This document shows, one piece after another, positions 36,001-40,961 of a DNA stretch of 64,000 bases; the first letter of the stretch is position 1, and each line of letters starts with the position of its first letter. Under the pieces are notes generated by a model. That model was given only the letters and a program-made list of their open reading frames with translations, ran no database searches and was not told the DNA's origin. A program made the translations under genes and the position numbers. Source of the stretch: Corythucha ciliata (lineage: Eukaryota; Arthropoda; Insecta; Hemiptera; Tingidae); NCBI GenBank assembly GCA_038030265.1, contig CM075938.1:21863009-21927008 (forward strand), written 5' to 3'.

Positions 36001-36957
36001 TGTTGTACGTGATCTGGTCGGAATTTATGAGGCTATAATTCTTTTTTTTTTTTATGCTGAAGGTTTTCTCTTATTTCATGTCTTACACCGTAAGGGCTTT
36101 TTAAGACAAAAGAGGAATTTTTAATATAAAAAGGCTTACGCGGTAGAGGAGAAGCCTCAGGGGGACTTTTGTTTTAATTTAAAAGTTGCGGTTTTGTGGT
36201 GAAGTAGAAAGATAGGGATAAAAGAGCCTGGGGTTTGCACTATTCGGTTAATCTGGTTGAATATCATTTTTAAAGAGTACAACTTTGATATTCCTTTTTA
36301 AAAACTCACCATTTTTTTCCCCCCTTTTTCTTTCTTTCTTTTCTTTTCTTGTAGATTAATCATGAACTGCAAGCTTTTTGTGGTGATGGGTGTAAGCTGG
36401 ACGCTCGAAGTTATTTCCAACAACAACTACATGCCCGAGGAAGTATGGTATCTTTCGGATTTGGCGAACGCTCTTCAAGGCGTCCTGATTTTCTGCATTT
36501 TTATTCTGAAGAAAAAAGTTATGAGGGTGAGTAAAATCTTCTTGTCGGCGCCCTTTTTCACGCTGTTCTGTTTTCTGTACAAAAAAACACAGAGTTTTTG
36601 GCTTTGAAGGCGTTCTCTCGTCGAGTGAAAGAAGTCGTCTGTCGTATCGAACCGAAACAACACCGACCGTCAACGTCCACACTGTTCACCGTGTTGAACG
36701 GCGGTGGTGGCAATGGAGGCGGTGGTGGAGGTAGCTGCTCAGTGAATTGTTACGAAATGCGAACTCTACCCCCGTTGCCGTACCCGTTGAAGAAGAGCAC
36801 GTCAGACAGTCGCCTCGCCGTTGGAAATCTAAGATCAAGGGCCCCATTTAAAACTCAACGGTCGCACGCTCGTCTCTTTGGATCCTCAACTTTAACGTCA
36901 TCGTCGTCACCCAACCGCTTGACAGTTGGGCAGGATCATCGATCAGGGCAGGGGTGA
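3073..36957 (+). CDS. mthl: Methuselah-like G protein-coupled receptor, 3' part (four exons)
   Basis: Exons: 3073-3254, 32324-32495, 36355-36526, 36595-36957. Intron phases agree at all three junctions (1, 2, 0). Exon 1 carries the TM4 segment (YSVYAWS) and the second extracellular loop ending in CWFS. Exon 2 gives TM5 (GYLLFFIGP) and the third intracellular loop. Exon 3 holds TM6 (KLFVVMGVSWTLEVIS), ECL3 and TM7 (DLANALQGVLIF). Exon 4 is a cytosolic tail with a Gly-rich run (GGGGNGGGGGG) and Ser-rich end, stop at 36955-36957. The CWF, VMG-W-EVIS and NALQGV motifs are typical of the methuselah family of secretin-like receptors, which sit in the plasma membrane; ligand unknown. TM1-3 and the ectodomain are not in the window. 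The 29-kb first intron contains other genes; the last is only 68 bp. The third acceptor (ACAGAG at 36594) is the least certain, and CAGGG/GTGAGA at the stop could be a further donor. Confidence 0.9.
3255..4936. other. Start of the 29-kb receptor intron, no gene recognised
   Basis: The intron opens with a consensus donor (GTAAGT at 3255). The sequence holds pyrimidine-rich and purine-rich low complexity with a C run near 3436. Open frames of up to 141 codons occur, but none shows a recognisable domain and they overlap on both strands. Confidence 0.5.
4937..5073. repeat. MITE copy 1 (137 bp)
   Basis: It has terminal inverted repeats that begin AGGTCCG and end CGGACCT, with the inverted match running about 40 bp into each end. 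A second copy of the same length lies in the opposite orientation at 40284-40420 and matches along its whole length. No ORF. I could not define a clear target-site duplication. Confidence 0.85.
5074..5341. other. 3' flank of the ODC-like gene with poly(A) signal
   Basis: On the minus strand this follows the stop codon of the decarboxylase gene. An AATAAA hexamer lies on the minus strand at about 5222-5227, roughly 115 bp after the stop, and is the likely polyadenylation signal. Confidence 0.55.
5342..7072 (-). CDS. Odc: Ornithine decarboxylase-like protein, complete, eight exons (418 aa)
   Basis: Exons in transcript order: 7072-6983, 6899-6803, 6742-6666, 6594-6422, 6353-6068, 6005-5766, 5701-5496, 5429-5342; 1257 nt, all in phase, with an in-frame stop just upstream of the ATG. 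This is a fold-III PLP enzyme of the eukaryotic ODC family, which makes putrescine from ornithine in the cytosol as the first step of polyamine synthesis. Visible sites: PLP lysine in LKCN (K65), FDCAS, LMLRVAAD, FHVGS (H193), GGGF (231-234), EPGR (R267), IND (D298), the catalytic Cys in GQTCNP (C337) and NMGAY (Y366). The residue after that Cys is Asn where ODCs have Asp. The C-terminus stops about 30 residues after TSWQ, so it is shorter than vertebrate ODC and lacks a PEST-like tail. It may be a true ODC or a divergent ODC-like/antizyme-inhibitor-like paralogue. It lies antisense inside the receptor intron. Confidence 0.95.
7073..7428. other. Upstream region of the ODC-like gene
   Basis: This is the gap between the ODC start codon and the poly(A) end of the LINE. 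It should contain the 5' UTR and promoter of the decarboxylase gene on the minus strand. I see no clear TATA box. A C run is present near 7259-7269. Confidence 0.4.
7429..10665 (-). mobile_element. 5'-truncated non-LTR retrotransposon (RT-RNase H LINE, I/R1/LOA-like)
   Basis: On the minus strand the element runs from a truncated 5' end near 10665 to a poly(A) tail, seen on the + strand as 27 T residues at 7429-7455. It encodes reverse transcriptase, RNase H and a C-terminal Cys/His cluster, followed by a 3' UTR of about 550 bp (7456-8005). The apurinic endonuclease and ORF1 are missing. The RNase H domain places it in the I/R1/LOA group of LINEs rather than CR1, L2 or Jockey proper. The exact 5' junction and target-site duplication were not found. 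Confidence 0.92.
8006..10665 (-). pseudogene. LINE ORF2 remnant: reverse transcriptase + RNase H, one frameshift
   Basis: The RT N-terminal part (SPGLDGIPN) is read in one frame at 10665-10177. From YRPISLTS onward the frame moves to 8006 (the open part after a Met begins at 10132). Continuity is restored by one extra A in the short A run near 10198-10201, so this is a single-base deletion. The downstream part has GGFRKNRST, DLERAYDT (motif A), GIPQGSVLS (motif B), FVDD (motif C), LGLIFD (motif E), then RNase H with YTDGS, TAELYAICRAL, TDSQSAL and SHIGLTGNDKAD, and finally CAACGG...H...C. All catalytic acidic residues look intact, but the frameshift and 5' truncation make the copy inactive. 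Confidence 0.93.
10666..11260. other. No gene recognised
   Basis: This is sequence upstream of the LINE truncation point, within the receptor intron. No domain-bearing ORF, no clear repeat. Confidence 0.4.
11260..12470. repeat. Degenerate ~30-35-bp repeat array (TTTCGCGGATTTT-like units)
   Basis: Units built around AATTTCGCGGATTTT, CTCTTTC and AAAACCAA recur every 30-40 bp on the + strand. Copies are strongly diverged and interrupted by a MITE at 12024-12194. The short ORFs here are by-products of the repeat. Confidence 0.7.
12024..12194. repeat. MITE-like element (171 bp)
   Basis: Terminal inverted repeats of 22 bp, beginning GGCCTGTTTCACACGATC and ending in its exact complement. The interior holds CACCACACCAC and its near inverse GTGGTGTGGTG. 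It is inserted in the degenerate array around it. Confidence 0.88.
12480..13000 (-). mobile_element. Copia-type LTR retrotransposon fragment: gag N-terminus and LTR edge
   Basis: A minus-strand reading from 12923 gives a gag N-terminal domain typical of Ty1/Copia elements: LTGENYGNWKF near the start, then STIAQWVSD, TTKEIIGTLDSLFERKS. Similarity stops after the LFERK stretch, so gag is cut at its 3' side. Upstream of the ATG on that strand, TGGTCATGGGC resembles a primer-binding site and TTCTAACA could be an LTR end. Protease, integrase and RT are absent. Confidence 0.75.
13001..13918. other. No gene recognised; possible LTR remainder and upstream region of SPH copy 1
   Basis: The first 200 bp may belong to the LTR of the Copia fragment. 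The rest is unique-looking sequence. Similarity to the other two copies' upstream regions begins only at about 13919, so the promoter of copy 1 is not the one shared by copies 2 and 3. Confidence 0.4.
13937..14992 (+). CDS. Inactive serine protease homologue, copy 1 (secreted, 351 aa)
   Basis: Single-exon gene. Residues 1-22 form a signal peptide (LVFALFCLARLSVA). The body follows the trypsin (S1) fold: CAGCVV stands where CGGSL is, VVTTCSC (63-69) where LTAAHC is, END-IGAIRL (129-135) where ND-IALLKL is, and CAAYPGSP (262-269) where CQGDSGGP is. The catalytic His is therefore Ser68, Asp130 is kept, and the catalytic Ser is Pro266, so it cannot be an active protease. Such homologues act in arthropod immunity, clotting, saliva or seminal fluid as cofactors or binding proteins; which applies here is unknown. 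The C-terminus is basic (GRNRKK) then hydrophobic (LLLSFAFLKNMF), a possible GPI signal or retained tail. AATAAA lies at 15019-15024. Start chosen at ATG preceded by CCCCGACAA, conserved in all three copies. This copy has an extra Cys (CAGC) where the others have Tyr. Confidence 0.88.
   Translation: MKQSEVEMLVFALFCLARLSVAENSKLMTRAVEYLMSSQTVMVTDEKNPKSVCAGCVVTVNFVVTTCSCIAEYVAETQKMEIRSSAKMRKWIWATEFLGKDKMAQSRLGTGFVIHPYCSRLDGFVAYENDIGAIRLEKPFSLESKELNPITWHNLKDDFEAQQYWLQLEQAKTELFIVIFNKDTIKHRCLASVPYCIITTSAVQIARGLNCRLDLCPYISQKPVRGYLSQSERAKCDGPWLEGDELLCGFKTNSSDVRTADCAAYPGSPVFNKTGSLVGMLQNNELCDTPYFIMGVDRLKEVFQKIYYLDEKCSSYSGPRGRNRKKTVSDGSEMNLGSDLLLSFAFLKNMF
15019..15024 (+). promoter_or_regulatory. Poly(A) signal of SPH copy 1
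   Basis: AATAAA 27 bp after the stop codon. Matching hexamers sit at 21863-21868 and 26177-26182 behind copies 2 and 3. Confidence 0.8.
15072..15914. other. No gene recognised
   Basis: The similarity between the three SPH copies ends at about 15071. Beyond it is intron sequence of the receptor with no domain-bearing ORF. Confidence 0.4.
15915..17036. mobile_element. Foldback element with ~110-bp terminal inverted repeats (1.1 kb)
   Basis: The left end (GGAAATAAAGC...GAATAGCGGC) at 15915-16015 is matched in reverse complement by 16922-17036, with small indels. No transposase is visible, so it looks non-autonomous. Inside, GAGTCGATAAAATGCCCTAC is repeated in tandem two and a half times at 16118-16190, and AACTCGATTTTTTAGG occurs twice about 310 bp apart. 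Confidence 0.8.
17047..17130 (+). repeat. Solo copy of a foldback-element arm
   Basis: GTGATCAAAACTGTTTT followed by TTGACTCAAGGAA and GTTCATAAATATGGA matches the left arm of the palindrome at 26947-27105. Confidence 0.7.
17221..17588. repeat. Near-perfect long hairpin (two ~176-bp arms, 15-bp loop)
   Basis: Arms 17221-17398 and 17414-17588 are almost exactly complementary, with a few mismatches and small indels in A/T runs. The same peptide can be read from either strand for this reason, and those ORFs are not genes. The 12-mer ACTACCTAGTCA occurs at 17171-17182 and 17584-17595, which may mark an insertion. Confidence 0.93.
17589..18879. other. No gene recognised
   Basis: This stretch contains a 141-bp inverted-repeat element at 17811-17951 and G/C-richer sequence around 17980-18080 with partial self-complementarity (TTTACGCG...CGCGTAAA). 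Short ORFs near 18079-18517 have no recognisable domain. Confidence 0.4.
17811..17951. repeat. Short inverted-repeat element (MITE-like, 141 bp)
   Basis: The left end ATGATTAATATTTAATTTTT and the following AGGGATTTGGCTT are matched in reverse complement at the right end (AAGCCAAAGCCCT to ATTAATCAT). Confidence 0.75.
18880..19560 (-). repeat. Degenerate ~30-bp repeat, family A, minus orientation
   Basis: Units read CTCAATTTTAGCCGCGAATTAGCG-like with the key parts TTTTCTC, TTTTAGC and GCGAATTAGC, i.e. the reverse complement of the array at 22730-23830. Copies are diverged and spaced about 30-60 bp. Confidence 0.7.
19561..20226. other. No gene recognised
   Basis: AT-rich sequence with CTTATATACTTAT-type simple repetition near 19740-19820 and an A run near 20137. 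Confidence 0.4.
20227..20798 (+). promoter_or_regulatory. Duplicated upstream region of SPH copy 2
   Basis: From about 20227 this matches the region upstream of copy 3 (about 24556-25112): GCATGGTATGCGCGTCATTG, then CCCCCACGCGTATAAAGCG, then TGTCCTGTTTTAGGT. Copy 2 carries an extra segment near its left end (about 20240-20270). TATAAAG near 20336 and TATAAT at 20782-20787 are candidate core elements, the latter only 12 bp before the ATG. Open frames here are not conserved between the two copies and are not called as genes. Confidence 0.6.
20799..21836 (+). CDS. Inactive serine protease homologue, copy 2 (secreted, 345 aa)
   Basis: Intronless paralogue of the gene at 13937-14992, with the same signal peptide, CAGYVV, VTTCSC (Ser in place of the catalytic His), the conserved Asp in YENDLGAIRL and AYPGSPVF (Pro in place of the catalytic Ser). 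It differs from its siblings mostly in two short segments: residues about 90-104 (KVWAPGSLSKNKKSP) and about 179-197 (LNTDTTKSDYRTIISIS), while long blocks between are unchanged. AATAAA follows at 21863-21868, and similarity between copies continues to 21915. The putative role as a secreted non-enzymatic binding or cofactor protein is inferred from the fold and dead triad. Confidence 0.88.
   Translation: MKHSEFEMLVFALFCLARVSVAENSKLTRAVTLLMVSQTVLVTDEKNPKSVCAGYVVTVNFVTTTCSCIADYVAETQKMEIRSSAKMRKKVWAPGSLSKNKKSPSRLGTGFVIHPYCSHLGGFVAYENDLGAIRLEKPFSLESKMLKPITWHNFKDDFEAQQYWLQLEQAKTELFIVKLNTDTTKSDYRTIISISAIQIARGLNCRLDLCPHISQKPVRGYLSQSERAKCDDPWLEGDELLCGFKTYSSDVRTTECVAYPGSPVFNNTGSLVGMLQNNELCDTPYFIMGVDRLKEAFQKIYNLDEKCSSYSGPRGRNRKKTVSDGSEMNLGSNLLLYFAFLKNMF
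21916..22729. other. Spacer with a GACGTC palindromic repeat; no gene recognised
   Basis: At 21970-22095 AGACGTCTATTAGACGTCTA-type palindromes recur several times, some inverted. From 22200 to 22530 is a GC-richer segment with GGTTCGTTAGCGTCCC-like partial repeats. No ORF with a domain. Confidence 0.5.
22730..23830 (+). repeat. Degenerate ~30-bp tandem repeat, family A
   Basis: The unit is approximately CTAATTCGCGGCTAAAATTG followed by AGAAAAACG. Clean successive units of 29 bp are seen around 22861-22918. Most others are diverged with small indels. This is the largest array inside the receptor intron. Confidence 0.85.
23880..24300 (-). repeat. Family A repeat, minus orientation
   Basis: The same unit in reverse complement (TTTTCTCAATTTTAGCC, GAATTAGCGCTTTTTC). 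It lies next to the plus-oriented arrays at 22730-23830 and 24330-24550, so the locus inverts twice. Confidence 0.75.
24330..24550 (+). repeat. Family A repeat, plus orientation (short block)
   Basis: A few diverged units with GCTAATTC and GGCTAAAA/GATAAAA motifs, ending where the duplicated SPH upstream region begins. Confidence 0.65.
24556..25112 (+). promoter_or_regulatory. Duplicated upstream region of SPH copy 3
   Basis: Matches 20227-20798 (upstream of copy 2), including CGCGTATAAAGCG and the segment ending TTTATAATAGCCCCGAC. A short extra repeat (CCCCGACCAAAGGCCCCGAC) sits just before the ATG. The left edge is GGAGGAAAAAAAGG at about 24565. Confidence 0.6.
25113..26150 (+). CDS. Inactive serine protease homologue, copy 3 (secreted, 345 aa)
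   Basis: Third intronless paralogue. The longest frame opens at 25023, but the ATG at 25113 is chosen because it matches the start and signal peptide of the other two copies (MKHSEFEMLVFALFCLARVS) and keeps the CCCCGACAA context. VTTCSC and AYPGSPVF again replace the His and Ser motifs of trypsin; Asp is kept. The variable segments read WVWATEFEGKDKTSQ and FNTDASKYYFNFIIST. At the first it resembles copy 1; its upstream region resembles copy 2, so exchange between copies is likely. AATAAA at 26177-26182; similarity ends at 26229. Confidence 0.88.
   Translation: MKHSEFEMLVFALFCLARVSVAVNSKLTEAVEDLMFSQTVIVTDEKSSKSVCAGYVVTVNFVVTTCSCIADYVAETQKMEIRSSAKMRKWVWATEFEGKDKTSQSRLGTGFVIHPHCSRSDGFVAYENDLGAIRLEKPFSLNLKKLNTITWYNFKDDFEAQQYWLQLEQAKTELFIVKFNTDASKYYFNFIISTSAVQIARGLNCRLDLCPYISQKPVRGYLSQSERAKCDDPWLEGDELLCGFKTNSRDVRTADCAAYPGSPVFNKTGSLVGMLQNNELCDTPYFIMGVDRLKEVFQKIYYLDEKCSSYSGPRGRNRKKTVSDGSVMNLGSNLLLSFAFLKNMF
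26230..26946. other. No gene recognised
   Basis: Unique-looking intron sequence with C runs near 26452-26464, 26682 and 26730. No domain-bearing ORF. Confidence 0.4.
26947..27105. repeat. Foldback palindrome (GTGATCAAAAC...GTTTTGATCAC)
   Basis: Two arms of about 75 bp run from TTTTATTGTGATCAAAAC to its complement at 27085-27105, both carrying TTGACTCAAGGAA and ATTCATAAATA or its inverse. Related single arms occur at 17047-17130 and near 27430-27470. Confidence 0.8.
27111..27366. repeat. Inverted-repeat element (256 bp) with ATGCATGCAT ends
   Basis: Both ends are ATGCATGCATAAA-like. Arms of about 115 bp match in reverse complement, including ACATTGTCAGTCTT, GTTGAGGTGCG and CGGCTGCTCGCCATCTT. 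No ORF. Confidence 0.85.
27367..27738. other. No gene recognised
   Basis: Contains a partial foldback arm at about 27430-27470 and an (ATT)n-like stretch near 27519-27540. Confidence 0.45.
27739..27953. repeat. MITE-like element (215 bp)
   Basis: Terminal inverted repeats of about 38 bp with TTCACACTT, AGATTCCGGTATCCGATTCC and an outer GGGC/GCCC. An internal copy of TTCACACTTGGATTCCGG lies near 27811. Confidence 0.85.
27954..28489. other. No gene recognised
   Basis: A G run near 28217 sits in a GC-rich patch that looks like a transposon fragment. The rest is unique-looking. Confidence 0.4.
28490..29183 (+). mobile_element. hAT element, internally deleted, with 8-bp target-site duplication
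   Basis: The element proper is 28498-29175 (678 bp). It ends in perfect 13-bp inverted repeats (TAGGGTTACCATA) and is flanked by the 8-bp direct repeat TTCAGAGG at 28490-28497 and 29176-29183; an 8-bp duplication is the mark of hAT transposition. Subterminal CGTCCGGG motifs recur near the left end. Inside is only the C-terminal dimerisation part of a transposase. The exact duplication suggests a fairly recent insertion. Confidence 0.93.
28741..29085 (+). pseudogene. hAT transposase C-terminal (dimerisation domain) remnant
   Basis: The frame reads FGLCLPGTSASAERIFS and then VEDLLNVKAN, the hAT C-terminal dimerisation motif (P-S-AERIFS). The zinc finger and RNase H-like catalytic core are missing, so it cannot act as a transposase, though it could dimerise if expressed. 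Confidence 0.85.
29185..29690 (+). repeat. Family A ~30-bp repeat block
   Basis: Diverged units (CTAATTCACG, GGCTAAAATTGAG, GAAAAATAGCTAA). A G run is at 29580-29590. Confidence 0.7.
29691..30299. other. No gene recognised
   Basis: AT-rich. The phrase TTATAGTTGAACCAAA at its left edge and TTCAACTATAATTTG at 30296 are inverse copies, so this may be an insertion into the family A array around it. Confidence 0.5.
30300..30860 (+). repeat. Family A ~30-bp repeat block
   Basis: Units such as CTAATTCACGGGTAAAATTG, GGGAAAATCTC and CTAATTCGCGTATAAAATGG recur every 30 bp or so, continuing the array interrupted at 29691. Confidence 0.75.
30861..31261. other. No gene recognised
   Basis: C and G runs near 30958-30978 and 31043-31052 flank a segment that may be a transposon terminus (GGCGGCGCGAAATGCC). 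No ORF with a domain. Confidence 0.4.
31262..31474 (-). pseudogene. Ty3/Gypsy pol fragment (retropepsin region)
   Basis: The minus-strand frame reads LRTCTGEPVCLVGFSNLDVEY, then LKIYVVEG and a L-VDW end. This layout (TxTGEP-hydrophobic-VEY-x-LPLYVV-G-W) is the C-terminal part of the aspartic protease and linker of Gypsy elements. The catalytic DTG and RT are absent. A short relic only. Confidence 0.6.
31475..32323. other. End of the 29-kb receptor intron
   Basis: G run near 31689. It ends with a pyrimidine tract and CAG at 32321-32323, the acceptor for receptor exon 2. Confidence 0.5.
32496..33299. other. Receptor intron 2, left part
   Basis: Donor GTATGG at 32496. Contains a 138-bp MITE at 32677-32814; no other gene. 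Confidence 0.5.
32677..32814. repeat. MITE-like element (138 bp), possible ATA duplication
   Basis: Inverted ends GGGCCGTATTCATAAACC and GGTTTCTGAATACGGCCC, with CTCCTTTA-type internal inverted matches. Flanked on both sides by ATA, which could be a 3-bp target-site duplication. Confidence 0.8.
33300..34330 (+). repeat. Degenerate ~30-bp repeat, family B
   Basis: Units approximate GGGCGCGAATGGTCAGTTT followed by AGCCATTTTTA. They recur through the region with strong divergence and are distinct from family A but share the GCGAAT core. A second array is at 50120-50690. Confidence 0.8.
34349..34521. repeat. hAT-like MITE (173 bp) with 8-bp target-site duplication
   Basis: Ends are CAGTGGCGTCCCCAGA and the inverse of CAGGGGCGTACCCAGA. 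It is flanked by the exact 8-bp direct repeat CTTCCATC at 34341-34348 and 34522-34529. No ORF. Confidence 0.92.
34530..36354. other. Receptor intron 2, right part, no gene recognised
   Basis: C/G runs near 34886 and 34992. Ends in a long pyrimidine tract and TTGTAG at 36349-36354, the acceptor for exon 3. Confidence 0.5.
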
Positions 36958-38959
36958 GAGACAAAGTATTTTTGTTGAAAAATCATTCTAGTCTTTTCAT
37001 TTTTTATTATCTTAAAGCGCTTTTCATCCAAAAAAGAAAAAAAGAAAAAAAAAGAGCTTTCCCCTAGTGAAAAGTCAGCCAAAGTGCTGTTCGAATTAAT
37101 TCACTTTAAGAGCTGAAGTACAATGAAGTATTCATGCGTTACATGACATGATAGTAAGACACCTTACCCTAATCCTATTACTCACCCCCTACCCTTTCCA
37201 TCCTGATAATCACGGTCTGGTTGTCAACGCAATATGTACCCCCCTCCAACAAATCCCTTTGTCACTCCATGTTCAGGTGGTGATGGTGGATCGCGGTACG
37301 GTGAAGTATATCATCGACGTCTCCTCATACTCCTTGGGTTGGATTTAACTAGGTAACATTTCACATTCAGGTAAGTTGATTTACGTCTTCAGTTGTGGCT
37401 TGAGAGATGCCCGATAAATACGGAGTGTGGGAGGCAGAATCGAGAGGTTCGGGTTAATTGGCGCGTATCTGCTACCGTATAAAACCGTTCCTTTTAGAAG
37501 TGGGAAAGTTAAAGAAAATTTACTTTTACAGAAACTGTACTAGACGTGAACGTAATTTATCCACTCTGATGGCTAGTAGTCGTCTCTCTCTTTTAAAATT
37601 GGTAGCGGCTGGATATAAAAAGGCGAAATCAAAGGGGTTTGGGAGAAGGGTTCACCACCCTTCTCCCAAGGGGTGGTGGGCAAGAGGGAGAGAAAAAGAG
37701 AAAAAGCTAGGAGATCCTAGAGCCTAGATTAACCCAGTAAAATTCCTTTCCCCAGAATTGGTTGAAGGGGGAACTTCTACTTTCCCCTTTTGTCGTAACA
37801 AGGATTTTATGTCACTTCAAAGAGATTGATGGAAAGTAGCCCCCTCCAACAGTAAACTCTTCCCCAAAAAGTAATTTGTTGAACGAATAAAAAAAAATAA
37901 AAAAAAAGTGGGGGGCGAGGCCTAGGGCGTCGCCTACCATTGTGCCAAAAGGGGGCCGCCCGGTCAAAAACTGTGGCAACAGGAGAGGAACCCGTACGCA
38001 TCGACTTCAAATCGATTTACGGATTCCCCGTGCATATAAAACCCCCTGTGTAAAACGGATTTGCCCCATTTTCCATTTTTACCATTATCCCCCATTGGTT
38101 AGGTGGCCGATTTTGGGCCATTTTTTTTTTCAAAATGTTTTGATTTGAGTGAGCCAGACGGGGATTATGAGCCCCGCTAAACAACGCTGAAACGGCAAAC
38201 ATGCACAGCCAGAGTCCAGGCCATAACTTCTCCCCCGTCCCGGAGGTGTCAGCGCCCGAAAATAAGCGTTTCGCGCTGTCAATCCTGGTTTTAGCCGATT
38301 TTATTGACACCAGAGTGAGCCAGTGACGTCAATGTACGCCGAGATTCCTTTATCGTAGTTCACTAAAGAACTGTCGATGGCGTTGCCGATGAATGCAGGG
38401 CCATCCATGGAGACCCTTAAAGCGGGCTGAGGAGGTCGAACACGCCGGAATTATGGGGAGAACCCCTCAATCTCGTCCAAACGAAATTGTTTTTCGATTT
38501 TCGGATTCCCCGGGTAGAAACCCCACGAATAACGAGCGGGTTCGCCCAATTTTCAATTTTAACCATTTCTGCCACTATCGCGTGCTCATGCTATAGCTTT
38601 AATTTTAATTGGACGCGGAGGTCTCCACGTCAATAGCCGTGGACCTGCATGGATGAATGCACCTGGATGGAGTCGATTCAATCCCTGGGCCGACAAGAGC
38701 CAGAATCTAGTATCTCTGACGCCAAAGGTCAGGTCTTATCGTTTTATGACTCAACCTGGGGGCTAGTTCTATTGAAAAAAAAAGTTTTGATTTTCGGATT
38801 TTTCATGTCGAGAAATCGCAGGAAAACAGGGTTATAAACAAATTCTAATAATTTGGACTAAAACTAAAAGAAAACTGTAGATACGATTGTTAGGACTGTA
38901 AAAAGTTGGCGTACAAGGGGTGGCCAAACCAGGGCACTTGGGCAACAGAGAGACCCGCG
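36958..38959. other. Intergenic, no gene recognised
   Basis: Downstream of the receptor stop. No clear AATAAA close to the stop. Around 38010-38560 two partly similar blocks carry CGGATTCCCCG and CCCAATTTTCAATTTT (or CCCATTTTCCATTTTT), a diverged longer-period repeat. Confidence 0.45.
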
Positions 38960-39960
38960 TCGGCCAATGCCATGGGGTGAGCCAATGCGGAGGAATCGGC
39001 AAAGCGCGCATAACTTTGATTTTCAAAGGAGCCAGATCCGCGAGATTGCTCTTTGAAATGGGTCAATACCTTGAAAATATTGAATTTTTATAGAAAGCCA
39101 AATAGCCATCCCCACGAAATGTCGGTACCTAAGGGGCCAAACCAGTGGAATGGCTTTTTTTAAAGGAGCCACGGGCGAATTTTTTCTCGAATTACTAATT
39201 AAAACCACGAAAATGGTGCTCTGAATGTGCCGATCCACGAAATTTGAGGTTTGAAAGAGCTAAATTCGCGCAATTAGTCATTTAAATGTGCCAATACCCC
39301 GCAAAATTGCCATGTGAATGGGTCAAGTCTACGCCGCTATATTTCATGATATGCCGTGAAACCCGCCGCGGAAATTCCTTTTTTGGGGGAGCCAACCCTG
39401 CGAGATTGGTCTTCAGCGAGCCTTTCCGGCGGAATTTCATATATTCCGCGAAATTTGACTTTGAATGGGTGAACTCCAAGAAATTTAATTTTTGAAGGAG
39501 CCACCTCTTCAAAATTTTATTTTTGATGAAGCCGTACCCACCAAATTGGATTTTTGAGTAGGTTGAACCCGCAAAATGTTGTTTTGGGGCGAACCAAGCC
39601 AGTGATATTGGTTGTCAATGCGCCAAACTCGCCGGAATTTCGTTTTTAAAAGGAGGCAGACCCGCAAAGTTGGGTTCTGTAATTGTCAAAAGCCAGCGAA
39701 ATTTGGAGCCCTACCAGTGGCATTGCTTTTTCGACGGAACACAAAGCGTTTAACACGCTGTTTTGATTGAGTCAATCCTGTGAAATTGGATTCTAAATTG
39801 TTCATACCCGCGAAATTGGCTTTCTATAGGGCGTCAATCCCCCCATATATCGGATTGGGTAAGCAAAATCCTTAAAATTGGGTTCTGTGAGTTCCGATTT
39901 CACAAAATTTGGGGTTTAAACCCAAGTCCGAATCCAGGAAATTGATTCCTATAAGTTCTC
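38960..39960 (+). repeat. Degenerate ~30-bp repeat, family C
   Basis: Units approximate GAGCCAAACCCGCGAAATTGG followed by TTTTTGAA (shown in pieces: GAGCCA, CGCGAAATTG, TTTTTGAAGGAGCC). Copies are diverged, spaced roughly 30-40 bp. Similar phrases return at 58130-58670. Confidence 0.75.
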
Positions 39961-40022
39961 TTCTCCTTCTCCAATTCAGGAACTACAGTGCGTCCATTTA
40001 GGGATGGACTCTCGCCCGCTCT

Positions 40023-40533
40023 TGAATTGATTCCGAGTTCTGTAAACCCTAAGGGTAAGTTTACACTGCCCGCTTTTTCGCTCTACCTTCCGTTTTTTCA
40101 AGCAAACGCAACGCAACCGGAGGGAAAACACGGACAGTGTAAACTTAGGCTAATGCAACCTAAGTCGGTGCTGGGCATACGCGATGTGATTTGTTTGCAA
40201 AAAAGAGAGGGAAATAACACTAAAAAGAGATAGTCACATACGTGGTTTTTTGTGCTCTTCGACACATGAGTGTGCCTCTCAAGAGGTCCGTTCCATTGTT
40301 TCGCGAGTGCTACACTTTTGAAGAAAATCATCTGGTTTCATTCAATTTTTCAGAATAAGTCAATGAAATCACGTGGTTTTCTACACTAGTGTAGCTAGTG
40401 CAAAACAATGCAACGGACCTAAGGTGTGCCTCTCTCTTTTTAGCGAAACTTCTCTCTCTTTTTAGTAAACAAACCACATTGTATGCCCACCGACTTAGGG
40501 TGCATTAGGGTTTACAGAGCTCGGAATCAATTT
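40023..40533. repeat. Foldback element with a MITE nested inside
   Basis: The left end GAATTGATTCCGAG/TCTGTAAACCCTAA is matched inversely at 40499-40533 (TTAGGGTTTACAGAGCTCGG). A second inverse pair is CCTAAGTCGGTG...GGGCATAC and GTATGCCCACCGACTTAGG. The MITE at 40284-40420 lies within, so it inserted later. Confidence 0.8.
40284..40420. repeat. MITE copy 2 (137 bp), inverted relative to 4937-5073
   Basis: Matches the copy at 4937-5073 in reverse complement end to end, with only scattered substitutions. Ends AGGTCCG and CGGACCT. Confidence 0.88.
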
Positions 40534-40620
40534 AGTGAAATGAGCTTCCCCTTTGCCCCTTCTCCTAAACATAACGCATCGGAAATAATTTTGGAACAAA
40601 TGATCACTGCGTAGCGTCTA

Positions 40621-40961
40621 CACAGGGTGCGGCAGATAATGTGGACCACCCATTTTTCTCCGCTATTATTGATGATATTGGAATGGTGCTCGGAGTTATG
40701 TCCCCTTGATCTTAGGTGAGGATTTCATATCTGTAGCCCAAAAATTTTTATTGAGCCCCGGTAGGGCCCAAATGAAATATGAAATCATATTTCATAAAGT
40801 TAGGTCAAATTTGGGCCCTACCGGGGCTCAATAAAAATTTTTGGGTTACAGATATGAAATCCTCACCTAAGATCAAGGGGACATAACTCCGAGCACCATT
40901 CCAATATCATCAATAATAGCGGAGAAAAATGGGTGGTCCACATTATCTGCCGCACCCTGTA
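40621..40961. repeat. Palindromic MITE (341 bp) between TA dinucleotides
   Basis: Arms of about 160 bp are near-perfect inverse copies: ACAGGGTGCGGCAGATAATG at the left and its complement at the right, meeting around 40785. TA lies directly outside each end (40619-40620 and 40962-40963), as expected of Tc1/mariner-type insertion. No ORF of its own; the frame on the minus strand near 40863-41249 is a by-product. Confidence 0.9.
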
